A DNA stretch of 64,000 bases from Shinella pollutisoli. Its GTDB lineage: Bacteria; Pseudomonadota; Alphaproteobacteria; Rhizobiales; Rhizobiaceae. A program made the position numbers and the translations under genes. Under the pieces are notes generated by a model. That model was not told the origin of the DNA. It saw only the letters and a program-made list of their open reading frames with translations, and did no database searches. The stretch spans positions 52,936 through 116,935 of the forward strand of contig NZ_JANFDG010000018.1 in assembly GCF_024609765.1 (NCBI RefSeq). Direction: 5' to 3'. Positions 56,474-64,000 of this stretch are shown piece after piece. Positions within the stretch are counted from its first letter, which is position 1, and every line of letters starts with the position of its first letter.

Positions 56474-58780
56474 TCAACCGGTTGCAGCAAGAGAGGTTTC
56501 GGGTTTCAGGGACTGGCCGCGCGATGCGGCGACGACCGCATCGACGTCCAGGATGAGGGCCACGCGGCCGTCGCCGAGGATGGTCGCGGCGGCGATGCCG
56601 GGAACGTGGGTATAGTTGGCCTCCAGGCTCTTGATGACGACCTGGCGCTGGCCCTGGATCGCATCGACCATCAGCGCGCGCTGGCCGCCGCCTTCCGATT
56701 CGACCAGCAGCGCCACGCCCTCGATGGGATTGGCCTGCATGGCGCGGAAATTGAGGATGCGGCCGACGTCCACCAGCGGGCAGAAGGAGTTGCGGATCGA
56801 GATCAGCCGCTGGCTGGCGCCGAAGGAATGGATGGCGGAGGCCTCCGGCTGCAGCGTCTCGACGATGGCCGTCAGCGGCACGACGAGCGTCTGTCCGGCG
56901 ACCGTCACCACCATGCCGTCGAGGACGGCGAGCGTCAGCGGCAGGCTCATGGTGAAGACGGAGCCCTGGCCGGGCTTCGAGGAGATCGAGATGCGGCCGC
57001 CGAGCGCCTGGATCGAGCGCTTGACGACGTCCATGCCGACGCCGCGGCCGGAGATGTCGGAGATCTTGTCGGCCGTCGAGAAGCCGGCGTGGAAGATCAG
57101 GTTGTCGATCTCCTCGTCCGACAGGTTGGCGTCGGCGGCGATCAGGTCATTGTCGATCGCCTTCTGGCGCACCTTCTCGCGGTTGATGCCCGCACCGTCG
57201 TCGGCAAGCTCGATGACGATGCGGCCGGAACGGTGTTTCGCCGTGAGCCGGACGGTGCCTTCCGGGTTCTTGCCGAGCGCCTCGCGCTTCTCGGGCGATT
57301 CCAGGCCGTGGTCGACGGCGTTGCGGATCATGTGGGTCAGCGGCTCGGCCAGCTTGTCGATGACCGTCTTGTCGACCTCGGTGTTCTCGCCCTCGGTGAT
57401 GAGGCGCACCGACTTGCCGGTGACGTCGGCGATCTCGCGGACGATGCGCGACATGCGCTGGAACACCGGCTTCACCGGCTGCGCACGGATCGCCATCACA
57501 GAATCCTGGATCTCGCGGGTGAGCTGCTGCAGCTCCTCGAGGCCCATGTTGATCGACGATGTGCCGTTGTTGTCGTTCTCGACGACGCTCTGGGAGAGCA
57601 TCGCCTGGTTGATGACCAGCTCGCCGACGAGGTTGATCAGGCGGTCGACGCGGTCGAGGTCGACGCGGATCGTCTGCCCGGCGGCCTGGTTGTTGGCCGC
57701 GGCGGCATTGGCGGCGGCCGCGGCGGCACGATCCGCCTTGGCGGTCTCGGCGGCGGCGCGGCTGGCGTTGCTCGCGGCCTGGGCGATCCTGGTCGCCGTC
57801 TCGGCGGCGGCGACAGCGGCGGCCGCATCGCCGTCGGCGACGGCGGGCTCCTCGTCCTCGGCCGCGGCGGGCGCTTCCTCGTCGAGGATCGACAGATCGA
57901 AGGGCACCGGCTGCATCGGCAGTTCCTCGTCCTCGGCAGGGGCCTCGCCGACGGTCTCTTCCTCGACGGTGCGGATGTCGAGCTCGCAGTCCCATTCGGC
58001 AAATTCGAAGACCGAGCGTACGCCGTCCTCGCCCTTGTCGGACGTCACCGAGATCTTCCAGGAGAAATAGGCTTCCTCCGGGTTCATCTCGGCGAGCGAC
58101 GGCAGGCGGTCCATGTCGCAATAGATGCTCATCTCGCCGAGGCGGGAGAGATCGCGCAGGAGCAGCGTCGCCTCGTTGCCCTTGGCGTAGAGCTCCTTCT
58201 TCGGCCGGAAGACGATCTCGCAGGTGGGAACGTAGGGCTCGATGGGCGGCTCGTCGCCAAAGTCGTCGAAGGAGAACGGGATCGGCTGGAAGCCCTCGTC
58301 GTTGACGGGCGGCGTCTCGACCGCCGGTGCCGGGGCGGCCGCCTGGTGTGCGGGGGCCGCGGGCTTGGTGGCGGGCGCCTCGCTTGCCACCGGCGTCTCG
58401 CCGCGGGCGAGCGCTTCAAGCTCGCCGATGAGGGCGCGCGAGCGGGTCTCGTCCACGCCGCCGCCGTCGCGGGCCGCATTGGTCAGGTCCGCCAGCACGT
58501 CGGCGGACTTCAGCATGACCTTGAGGACATCCTGGGTCGGTTCCAGCCTGTTGGATCGAACGCAATCGAGGGTCGTCTCGAAGACATGGGCGAAGGAGAC
58601 GAGATCGTCGAGGCCGAACGCACCGGCGCCGCCCTTGATCGAATGCACGGCGCGGAACACGGCGTTCACCGTCTCCGGGTCGCGATCCCCGTCGTTCAGC
58701 CGCAGGAGACCCGATTCCAGCTCGGCGAGCTGCTCCTCGCACTCCTGGAAGAAGATCTCCTTGATTTCGTTCATATCCAT
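56474..58780 (-). CDS. cheA: Chemotaxis histidine kinase CheA
   Basis: 768 residues. P1 with phospho-His46 ([19 protein letters not shown]), a long acidic/Ala-rich P2 region, P3 dimerisation helices ([19 protein letters not shown]), P4 ATPase ([39 protein letters not shown]), P5 CheW-like C-terminus. The P2 linker contains several Ala/Glu-rich tracts (residues about 290-350). Phosphorylates CheY1, CheY2 and CheB. Confidence 0.95.
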   Translation of the reverse strand: MDMNEIKEIFFQECEEQLAELESGLLRLNDGDRDPETVNAVFRAVHSIKGGAGAFGLDDLVSFAHVFETTLDCVRSNRLEPTQDVLKVMLKSADVLADLTNAARDGGGVDETRSRALIGELEALARGETPVASEAPATKPAAPAHQAAAPAPAVETPPVNDEGFQPIPFSFDDFGDEPPIEPYVPTCEIVFRPKKELYAKGNEATLLLRDLSRLGEMSIYCDMDRLPSLAEMNPEEAYFSWKISVTSDKGEDGVRSVFEFAEWDCELDIRTVEEETVGEAPAEDEELPMQPVPFDLSILDEEAPAAAEDEEPAVADGDAAAAVAAAETATRIAQAASNASRAAAETAKADRAAAAAANAAAANNQAAGQTIRVDLDRVDRLINLVGELVINQAMLSQSVVENDNNGTSSINMGLEELQQLTREIQDSVMAIRAQPVKPVFQRMSRIVREIADVTGKSVRLITEGENTEVDKTVIDKLAEPLTHMIRNAVDHGLESPEKREALGKNPEGTVRLTAKHRSGRIVIELADDGAGINREKVRQKAIDNDLIAADANLSDEEIDNLIFHAGFSTADKISDISGRGVGMDVVKRSIQALGGRISISSKPGQGSVFTMSLPLTLAVLDGMVVTVAGQTLVVPLTAIVETLQPEASAIHSFGASQRLISIRNSFCPLVDVGRILNFRAMQANPIEGVALLVESEGGGQRALMVDAIQGQRQVVIKSLEANYTHVPGIAAATILGDGRVALILDVDAVVAASRGQSLKPETSLAATG

Positions 58781-58796
58781 AGGGAGGAATCCTGGA

Positions 58797-59162
58797 TTAG
58801 GCGGTTACACGCTCGATTGCATCGATCAGCTTGGTCGGGTCGAAGGGTTTGACGATCCAGCCCGTGGCGCCGGCCTGGCGGGCGCGGTTCTTCTTCTCGG
58901 CATCGCTCTCGGTCGTCAGCACGAGGATCGGGATCGCCCGGTACTTCTCGTTGCGGCGAACGCCCTCGATGAAGCCGAAGCCGTCGAGGCGCGGCATGTT
59001 GATGTCGGTGACGATGACGTCCGGATTGGCGTCCTCCAGCACCTCGAGACCCTCGACGCCGTCCTCGGCCTGGATCGTCTCGAAGCCCGCATTGTTGAGG
59101 GTCACCAGAAGCATGTTCCGGATCGTCCGTGAATCATCCACGGTCAGTACCTTCTTCTTCAT
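58797..59162 (-). CDS. cheY1: Response regulator CheY1
   Basis: 121 residues. Receiver with Asp9/Asp10, phospho-acceptor Asp53 (IVTDINMPRLDG) and Lys105 (VKPF). In S. meliloti CheY1 acts as a phosphate sink for CheY2-P with help of CheS. Overlaps cheS by four bases. Confidence 0.93.
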   Translation of the reverse strand: MKKKVLTVDDSRTIRNMLLVTLNNAGFETIQAEDGVEGLEVLEDANPDVIVTDINMPRLDGFGFIEGVRRNEKYRAIPILVLTTESDAEKKNRARQAGATGWIVKPFDPTKLIDAIERVTA

Positions 59163-59458
59163 TGCCGAATCTCCTTCGCCAGCAAATGATCAATGTTCAC
59201 GCCGATGAGCTGCATGGTCTTCATGAAGGCGTCGGAGACCCTGGCGAAGGTGAAGGACAGCTTGTCCTCCTCCCAGGTCTTCGCGCCGGCCATCAGCACC
59301 TGGACGCACAGCGCGCCGACCCGCTCGACCGCCGAGGCGTCGATGACGACATTGCTGCCCTTCATGCCCATCAGCTGCCTGTGCAGCGCCGAGGCCTCGT
59401 TGAGGTCCAGCACGGCCGCAAGGCTCAGATTCTTTTCAGCGGCTTTCCTGCTCGCCAT
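59159..59458 (-). CDS. cheS: CheS, STAS-like partner of CheA
   Basis: 99 residues, STAS fold (LNEASALHRQLMGMKGSNVV IDASAVERVGALCVQVLMAG) without the conserved Ser that is phosphorylated in anti-sigma antagonists (the SxxG site reads AVERVGA). In S. meliloti CheS binds CheA and speeds CheY1-P dephosphorylation. Between icpA and cheY1, as expected. Confidence 0.9.
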   Translation of the reverse strand: MASRKAAEKNLSLAAVLDLNEASALHRQLMGMKGSNVVIDASAVERVGALCVQVLMAGAKTWEEDKLSFTFARVSDAFMKTMQLIGVNIDHLLAKEIRQ

Positions 59459-59521
59459 TACCGCGCTCCTTGTTTCGCTCTGTGCGCTTTCGTTGTCTGC
59501 GAAAATCCATCTCCTGCCATG

Positions 59522-61111
59522 TCAGCCACCCAGTCCGGCGGCGCGCGGCGCGAGAAAATCGAGGGGGGCGGGTTCCGCTTCCGGGGCCGGCTGCCGGGCG
59601 GGCACGGGGCTGCGGGCCTCGCGGCGATCGTCGCGGCGCGCCTCGACATGGAATTCGCGGATCGTGCGGCCGAGTTCGAGGATGACGGTGTGCAGGTCCC
59701 CGCCGGCCGTGCCGAGACGGCCGGCGTCCGAGGCGCCCGCCTCCAGCGCGCGGCCGATGCCGGCGACGCCGGCGGTGACGCCGTCGAGCCCTTCGGCGTC
59801 GGCGGCGCTCTCGCGGGCGATGCCGGTGATCGCCTCGTTGATCTCGGCGACCTGGCGCACGATGCTGCCGATCGCGTCCTGGGTGCGGTGGACGTGCTCG
59901 ACGCCGGCCTCGACCTGGGCCTTGGTGCCGGTGACGAGCTGCTTGATCTCGCGCGCGGCGTCGGCGGAGCGCTGGGCGAGCGCACGCACCTCCTGCGCGA
60001 CGACGGCAAAGCCGCGGCCGCTCTCGCCGGCGCGCGCGGCCTCGATGCCGGCGTTCAGCGCGAGCAGGTTGGTCTGGAAGGCGATCTCGTCGATGACGCC
60101 GATGATCTGGCCGATCTTCTCCGCCGAGGCCTCGATGTCGGCCATGGCGGACATGGCGCGGCCGGCGATGTCGCCCGTCTGCGCCACCGACTGGCAGGCG
60201 GCGGCGGCGGCCGTCTCGGTCTTGCGGGTCTCGTCGAGCGTCCGGCGGACGCGGCCGGCGATGGCGCCGAGCGCGTTGGCCGTCTCGATCAGGCTCGCCG
60301 ACTGCCCGGCCGTGTGCGCGGAGAGCGCGCCGGCCTGCGAGGCGATCGCGCCTGCGAGCCCGTCGGAGCGGGCGACGGTCTCGGCGGCGGCGGAGAGGCG
60401 GTTGCGGATTTCCTCGAGCGCGCCGTTCAGCGTGTCGGCGAGCGTGCGCCAGGCGTCCGGCATCTCGCCGGCCGTCCCGGCGGAGAGGTCGAGGCGGGAA
60501 AGGCTGCGGACCGCCTCGCCGAAGACACGGTCGAGCTCGGCATGATCCTCGCGGCGCTGCTCGGCGAGCGCGCGCTGATGGGCGTGGCGGAGCTGGTTGA
60601 AGCGCAGCGAGACGCCGATCTCGGCATCGACCATGGCGGTGCGCAGGAAGGCGGAGACGAGCTCCTTCAGCTCCGCACGGCGCGCATTGCCGCCGGGCAG
60701 CAGCGATTTCGGCCAGTACTCGTCGATGAGGGCGGTCACCACCGTCTCGGTGACGACGGCATGGCCGGCGATGCGCCAGCGCGGGTCGAGGCCCATCTGG
60801 CTCTCGGTGTCGGCGAGCACCTTGACGCGCTCGGCATAGAGCGCATCGAAACGGGCGTCGGTCAGCACGCTCCAGTGGGAGCTGAGGAGGTCGTGCAGCC
60901 GGTCGATCTGGCGTTCGCTCTGGAAATGGCGGGCGGCATCGGGAAAGGTCTGGAAACGCTGGAAGAGATCGCGCAGCGCCCGCTCCACATGGCGCTCGAG
61001 CGTCTGGCGATGGGCGCGCAGCCGCTCGCCCTGGTCGCCTTCCACCCCGGCGAAGCGCAAACGGTCGCGCAGGCTTGCCGCCTGTCCCGTTCGAGCCTGT
61101 TCTGCCGGCAT
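59522..61111 (-). CDS. icpA: Soluble globin-coupled chemoreceptor IcpA
   Basis: 529 residues, no membrane helix. N-terminal protoglobin-like domain (about 20-180: [40 protein letters not shown]), then a methyl-accepting signalling domain with the hairpin [20 protein letters not shown]. In S. meliloti IcpA is a cytosolic receptor. The position normally held by the haem-proximal His appears to be Glu103 ([12 protein letters not shown]). ATG 61111 follows GCAGGAC; the ORF start at 61135 is a TTG. First gene of the che operon. Confidence 0.92.
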   Translation of the reverse strand: MPAEQARTGQAASLRDRLRFAGVEGDQGERLRAHRQTLERHVERALRDLFQRFQTFPDAARHFQSERQIDRLHDLLSSHWSVLTDARFDALYAERVKVLADTESQMGLDPRWRIAGHAVVTETVVTALIDEYWPKSLLPGGNARRAELKELVSAFLRTAMVDAEIGVSLRFNQLRHAHQRALAEQRREDHAELDRVFGEAVRSLSRLDLSAGTAGEMPDAWRTLADTLNGALEEIRNRLSAAAETVARSDGLAGAIASQAGALSAHTAGQSASLIETANALGAIAGRVRRTLDETRKTETAAAAACQSVAQTGDIAGRAMSAMADIEASAEKIGQIIGVIDEIAFQTNLLALNAGIEAARAGESGRGFAVVAQEVRALAQRSADAAREIKQLVTGTKAQVEAGVEHVHRTQDAIGSIVRQVAEINEAITGIARESAADAEGLDGVTAGVAGIGRALEAGASDAGRLGTAGGDLHTVILELGRTIREFHVEARRDDRREARSPVPARQPAPEAEPAPLDFLAPRAAGLGG

Positions 61112-61207
61112 GTCCTGCACCAATCCGCTCCCCAACCAACGATGCTCAAGCCGGCTCGCGAAGGCGGCCGGGCGAACCTGTCCATGAACGGAGGCGACTG
61201 AGCGGAC

Positions 61208-61225
61208 GCCCCGGGAAGCCGGGGC
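61208..61225 (-). other. Hairpin in icpA leader
   Basis: GCCCCGG/CCGGGGC perfect 7-bp stem with loop GAAG, about 100 bases before the icpA start and downstream of the promoter motif. Confidence 0.4.
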
Positions 61226-61303
61226 CTGAGAAGGCCGGCCGTCGATCCATGTTCAAATTCGGTGAAAAACTCGAATACCGGCTCGGACCCGGTACGGCGG
61301 TTC

Positions 61304-61314
61304 GGCATCATGCC
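61304..61314 (-). promoter_or_regulatory. Flagellin-type promoter motif, icpA-che operon
   Basis: Minus strand AGGCATGATGCCGAACCGCC, the same 18-base block as flaA except the first bases; 193 bp before the icpA start. It ties che transcription to the flagellin class. Confidence 0.6.
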
Positions 61315-61512
61315 TGGGTGGGAAAAGCCGAATTTCCCATTCCGACGTGTGGAACAATGTTTATGGTTAATTCCTTGCCTGAAGGTTAATGATCCACTCC
61401 GATGCCCTCAGCTTCCGCGAAAATCGGCACAGCGACGCAAGCCCCGGGCAAGTCCGCGCGCGCAGGATCGGCCCCATGATCTGACGATGACGACGTCAGT
61501 GGGGAACGGGCA

Positions 61513-61626
61513 ATGATTGTTCTGGGACTGGGTGCCGTGATGATCGCTTCCGCGACGCTTGCGGCCGTCTATCTTCTTCTCGACATCGACGCGGGCCGCA
61601 TGCCGGCCAAGGCGAGGGTCTTCTAG
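61513..61626 (+). CDS. Possible 37-residue membrane microprotein
   Basis: ATG 61513 to TAG 61626. One membrane helix from residue 2 to about 23 (IVLGLGAVMIASATLAAVYL), then LLDIDAGRMPAKARVF. A GGGGAACGGG sequence precedes the start. It lies alone on the plus strand between rhaU and icpA, convergent with rhaU. The clean hydrophobic helix and basic C-terminus suggest a real inner-membrane peptide, but the ORF is short. No family is recognised. Confidence 0.4.
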   Translation: MIVLGLGAVMIASATLAAVYLLLDIDAGRMPAKARVF

Positions 61627-61630
61627 GCCG

Positions 61631-61945
61631 TCATTCCATGTGGAAGACGTTGCGAAGCGGCACGGCGACGGGCTCATTGTCGGGCTTCGTCTCCATGATG
61701 TCGGCCATGTGCGCCCACCAGCGCTTCATGACGGGATGGTCCGGCAGGGCTGCCATCCCATGGTCGTCGCGCCGCCACAGCACGCCGAAGAGCAGGTTCG
61801 TCTCCTCGTCGAGATGGATCGAATAGTCCGACACGCCGGCCTCGCGCAGGAGTGTGGCGAGCTCCGGCCAGATCGCGTCGTGCCGCGCCTTGTATTCCTC
61901 GGCCATGCCGGGATTGAGACGCATGCGGAAGGCGTATTTCTCCAT
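61631..61945 (-). CDS. rhaU: L-rhamnose mutarotase RhaU/RhaM
   Basis: 104 residues. Interconverts alpha and beta anomers of L-rhamnose for the kinase. Signatures: [20 protein letters not shown] with catalytic His22, [18 protein letters not shown], and C-terminal [33 protein letters not shown] is the ribosome site of ATG 61945. Eleven bases after rhaQ. In R. leguminosarum rhaK follows; here no kinase gene follows. Confidence 0.92.
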   Translation of the reverse strand: MEKYAFRMRLNPGMAEEYKARHDAIWPELATLLREAGVSDYSIHLDEETNLLFGVLWRRDDHGMAALPDHPVMKRWWAHMADIMETKPDNEPVAVPLRNVFHME

Positions 61946-61956
61946 GACGTTCCTCC

Positions 61957-62952
61957 TCAACGACCCCGGACGCGCCGGTAGAGGATCGGCAGCGCGATCA
62001 CGGTGATGAGCAGCAGGCCGATGAAGATCGACATGACGATGCCCGGCACGTTGAGAAGGCCGAAGCCGAAGGTCACCATGCCCATGATGAGCGCGGCGAG
62101 CACGACGCCCGGAATGCTGCCGGAGCCGCCGAGGATGTTGACGCCGCCGAGCACGACCATCGTCACCACCTCCAGCTCCCAGCCGAGCGCGATCGACGGA
62201 CGGGTGGAGCCGAGGCGGGCGGTGAGGCAGATCGAGGCGATCGCCGCCATCAGCCCCGTCAGCAGGAAGAGCACGAACTTCACCCGCGCCACGCGCACGC
62301 CGGAAAACAGCGCGGCCGTCTGGTTGTTGCCGATGGCATAGACCGTGCGGCCGAAATTCGTCCTGTGCAGCAGGATGCCGTAGACGAGCGCGAAGCCGAG
62401 AAACAGGCAGAACTCGAAGGAGAAGACCCACCAGACATAGCCCTGGCCGAACCAGGAGAAGGCGGGCGGATAGCCGGTGAAGGCCTGGTCGCCGAGGATG
62501 ACGAAGGAGAGGCCGCGGAAAAGGCTCATCGTGCCGATGGTGACGACGATGGAGGGCAGGCCGAGCCCGGTGACGAGCAGGCCGTTGACCGCGCCGCAGA
62601 CGAGGCCGGTCAGAAGCCCGACCGCCACCAGCGCAGGCGCATCGAAGCCGAGCTGCACGGCGTATCCCATCGCCGTCGAGGTGAGCGCGATGATCGAGGC
62701 GACCGACAGGTCGATCTCGCCGGAGATGATGACGAGCGCCATGGCGAAGGCGATCATCGCCTTCTCGGTGAAGTTGAAGGTGGCGTCCGACAGGTTCCAC
62801 GGATCGAGGAAATAGGGCGAGGCCAGCGAATTGACGAGGAAGATCGCCGCCGCCACGGCGACGAGCAGCGTCTCCCAGCTCTTCACGAGGCGCGCGCCGC
62901 GGCCTTCCAGCCGGTCGGGGATGTGGCGGACGGTAGCCGGGACTTCGGCCAT
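61957..62952 (-). CDS. rhaQ: Rhamnose ABC transporter permease RhaQ
   Basis: 331 residues, RbsC-type permease (BPD_transp_2) with about nine hydrophobic segments, [20 protein letters not shown], and [23 protein letters not shown] 62952 shares one base with the rhaP stop (TGATG). Second permease of the rhaSTPQ transporter. Confidence 0.88.
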   Translation of the reverse strand: MAEVPATVRHIPDRLEGRGARLVKSWETLLVAVAAAIFLVNSLASPYFLDPWNLSDATFNFTEKAMIAFAMALVIISGEIDLSVASIIALTSTAMGYAVQLGFDAPALVAVGLLTGLVCGAVNGLLVTGLGLPSIVVTIGTMSLFRGLSFVILGDQAFTGYPPAFSWFGQGYVWWVFSFEFCLFLGFALVYGILLHRTNFGRTVYAIGNNQTAALFSGVRVARVKFVLFLLTGLMAAIASICLTARLGSTRPSIALGWELEVVTMVVLGGVNILGGSGSIPGVVLAALIMGMVTFGFGLLNVPGIVMSIFIGLLLITVIALPILYRRVRGR

Positions 62953-63929
62953 CAGTGAGCCTCCGCTTTCCTGAGGATGACGCGGCCCTTGTGCTTCTCG
63001 GCGCGGGCGTTGACGGCCACCGCGATGATGATCACCGTGCCGGAGATCGCCATCTGCGCGAAGGGCGAGATGTTGATGACCGGCAGCGCGTTCTTGATGA
63101 CGCCGAGGAAGAGCGCGCCGAGCACCGTGCCCGCCACCGAGCCGATACCGCCGGCGATCGACACGCCGCCGATGACGCAGGCGGCGATGATGTCGAGCTC
63201 GAAACCGGCGGCGATGTCGACATAGGCGACGGCATAGCGCGACACCCAGAGATAGCCGGAAAGGCCGGCGAGCGTGCCGGAGAGGCAATAGGCGAGGAAG
63301 CGCGTGCGGCCGACGTCGATGCCGGTATAGACGGCCGCATGCGGGTTGCCGCCGACGGCGAAGAAGGCGCGGCCGAGCGGCGTGCGGCTCATCACCACGA
63401 ACATCAGCGCGATCATGGCGAGCGACAGCCAGGAGAGCAGCGGGAAGCCGAGGATGGGCCCGCGCGGCAGCGCCTTGAAGGCGTCGCTCATCTGGTGCGC
63501 GTTGATCCAGGCGCCGCCGGAGAGCAGGAAGATCAGGCCGCGATAGATGGTGAGCGTGCCGAGCGTGACGACGATCGGCGGGATGTCGAGCTTCCAGACG
63601 AGGAGGCCGTTGACCGAGCCCAGCACCGCGCCGAGCGCCATGGCGATCAGGATGACAAGCGGAATCGGCAGGCCGGGCATCGCCGCGTTCAGCATCGCCG
63701 CCACCATGCCGCAGAGCGCGAGGCTCGCGGCCATGGAGAGATCGATGCAGCGCGTCAGGATAACGGCCATCTGGCCGAGCGCCAGGATGATCAGGATCGA
63801 CGTGTCGTTGTAGACATTGGCGAGGTTTGCCGGCCGCACGAAGCCGGGGAAACGCGTGGCGATCAGCGCGACAAGGGCGACGATCGCGGCGACCAGCAGC
63901 ATCTCGCGGTTTTTCAGAAGCGTCTTCAT
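62952..63929 (-). CDS. rhaP: Rhamnose ABC transporter permease RhaP
   Basis: 325 residues, RbsC-type permease: [63 protein letters not shown] 63929 ([20 protein letters not shown]) is one base after the upstream stop. Order P-Q-U matches the rhizobial rhamnose operon, which gives the name; the sequence alone shows only a ribose-type permease. Confidence 0.88.
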   Translation of the reverse strand: MKTLLKNREMLLVAAIVALVALIATRFPGFVRPANLANVYNDTSILIILALGQMAVILTRCIDLSMAASLALCGMVAAMLNAAMPGLPIPLVILIAMALGAVLGSVNGLLVWKLDIPPIVVTLGTLTIYRGLIFLLSGGAWINAHQMSDAFKALPRGPILGFPLLSWLSLAMIALMFVVMSRTPLGRAFFAVGGNPHAAVYTGIDVGRTRFLAYCLSGTLAGLSGYLWVSRYAVAYVDIAAGFELDIIAACVIGGVSIAGGIGSVAGTVLGALFLGVIKNALPVINISPFAQMAISGTVIIIAVAVNARAEKHKGRVILRKAEAH

Positions 63930-63930
63930 G

Positions 63931-64000
63931 TCAGGCGGCCCTACCAATGAAATGCGTTTCGACATCTGCCTTTCGGGCACTGTGTTTATGGCCGAGGATG
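63931..64000 (-). CDS. rhaT: 3' end of gene upstream of rhaP, probably rhaT ATPase
   Basis: Frame open to the window edge, encoding ILGHKHSARKADVETHFIGR and AA before TGA at 63933-63931. The single base between this stop and the rhaP start, and the operon order rhaR-S-T-P-Q-U known in R. leguminosarum, make it the C-terminal tail of the ATP-binding protein. Too short for proof. Confidence 0.5.
   Translation of the reverse strand, partial: ILGHKHSARKADVETHFIGRAA

Larger units (their letters stand above)
61112..61512. other. 401-bp leader/control region of the icpA-che operon
   Basis: Contains the flagellin-type promoter motif (61304-61314), a strong GC hairpin in the leader (61208-61225) and TTAA-containing AT-rich sequence near 61355-61390 without correct CtrA spacing. 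No ORF supported on either strand. Confidence 0.6.

Noticed and set aside
61355..61390. Two TTAA tetramers before the icpA promoter as a CtrA site
   Set aside because: The spacing is 15 bases, not seven.
61631..62800. 389-codon ORF ending in the mutarotase
   Set aside because: The upstream part is an off-frame reading of rhaQ; the mutarotase has its own ATG and strong ribosome site at 61945.

Overview
The window is a GC-rich alphaproteobacterial chromosome segment, almost certainly from the Rhizobiaceae and close to Sinorhizobium/Ensifer or Shinella. The evidence is gene content and order: edd and an agl alpha-glucoside operon, folD, then a single large flagellar/chemotaxis block containing the rhizobial genes motC, motD, motE, visN, visR, rem, flaF, flbT, cheS, cheT and icpA, then a rhaTPQU rhamnose transport operon. 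From memory this follows the arrangement of the Sinorhizobium meliloti fla-che region (not checked by alignment). No tRNA, rRNA, CRISPR array, insertion sequence or prophage was seen.

Layout. 1-10.2 kb: 3' part of edd (+), a pair of palindromic rhizobial-type repeats, a small PilZ-like gene (-), then aglK-aglA-aglG-aglF-aglE (-) with the divergent LacI-type regulator aglR (+). Three AGCGCT-centred operator-like palindromes lie between aglE and aglR. 10.2-12.5 kb: folD (-) and a WecG/TagA-type glycosyltransferase (+). 12.5-61.1 kb: about 49 kb of motility genes. The minus-strand operons are flgE-flgK-flgL-flaF-flbT-flgD-fliQ-flhA-fliR-(FliJ-like)-(rod-binding)-(FlgN-like)-(FliL-like); rem alone; (FliH-like)-motB-motC-motD-transglycosylase; three separately promoted flagellin genes; flgB-flgC-fliE-flgG-flgA-flgI-motE-flgH-fliL-fliP; DUF1217-flgF-fliI-orf; visN-visR; fliF; and icpA-cheS-cheY1-cheA-cheW-cheR-cheB-cheY2-cheD-cheT. 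The plus strand carries motA-fliM-fliN-fliG-flhB-orf. 61.5-64 kb: a 37-codon membrane microprotein ORF (+), and rhaU, rhaQ, rhaP and the end of rhaT (-).

How it works together. From the known rhizobial hierarchy, VisN/VisR activate rem, Rem activates structural operons, and flagellin and che genes come last. The non-coding DNA shows matching layers: (i) eight sites of the form YCNCRCRCAAG-N10-TAG upstream of class II-type operons; (ii) a GGCATGATGC-type element upstream of the three flagellin genes and icpA; (iii) four exact TTAA-N7-TTAA CtrA-like boxes, all in control regions of visN, rem and one flagellin gene. Intrinsic-terminator-like hairpins separate most of these units.

Most interesting points: the three promoter/operator families, a probable unannotated FliH, an IcpA globin-like sensor with Glu where the haem-ligating His is expected, two near-identical flagellin genes with signs of gene conversion, a FliM lacking the usual CheY-docking N-terminus, and a possible small-RNA terminator between folD and the glycosyltransferase gene.
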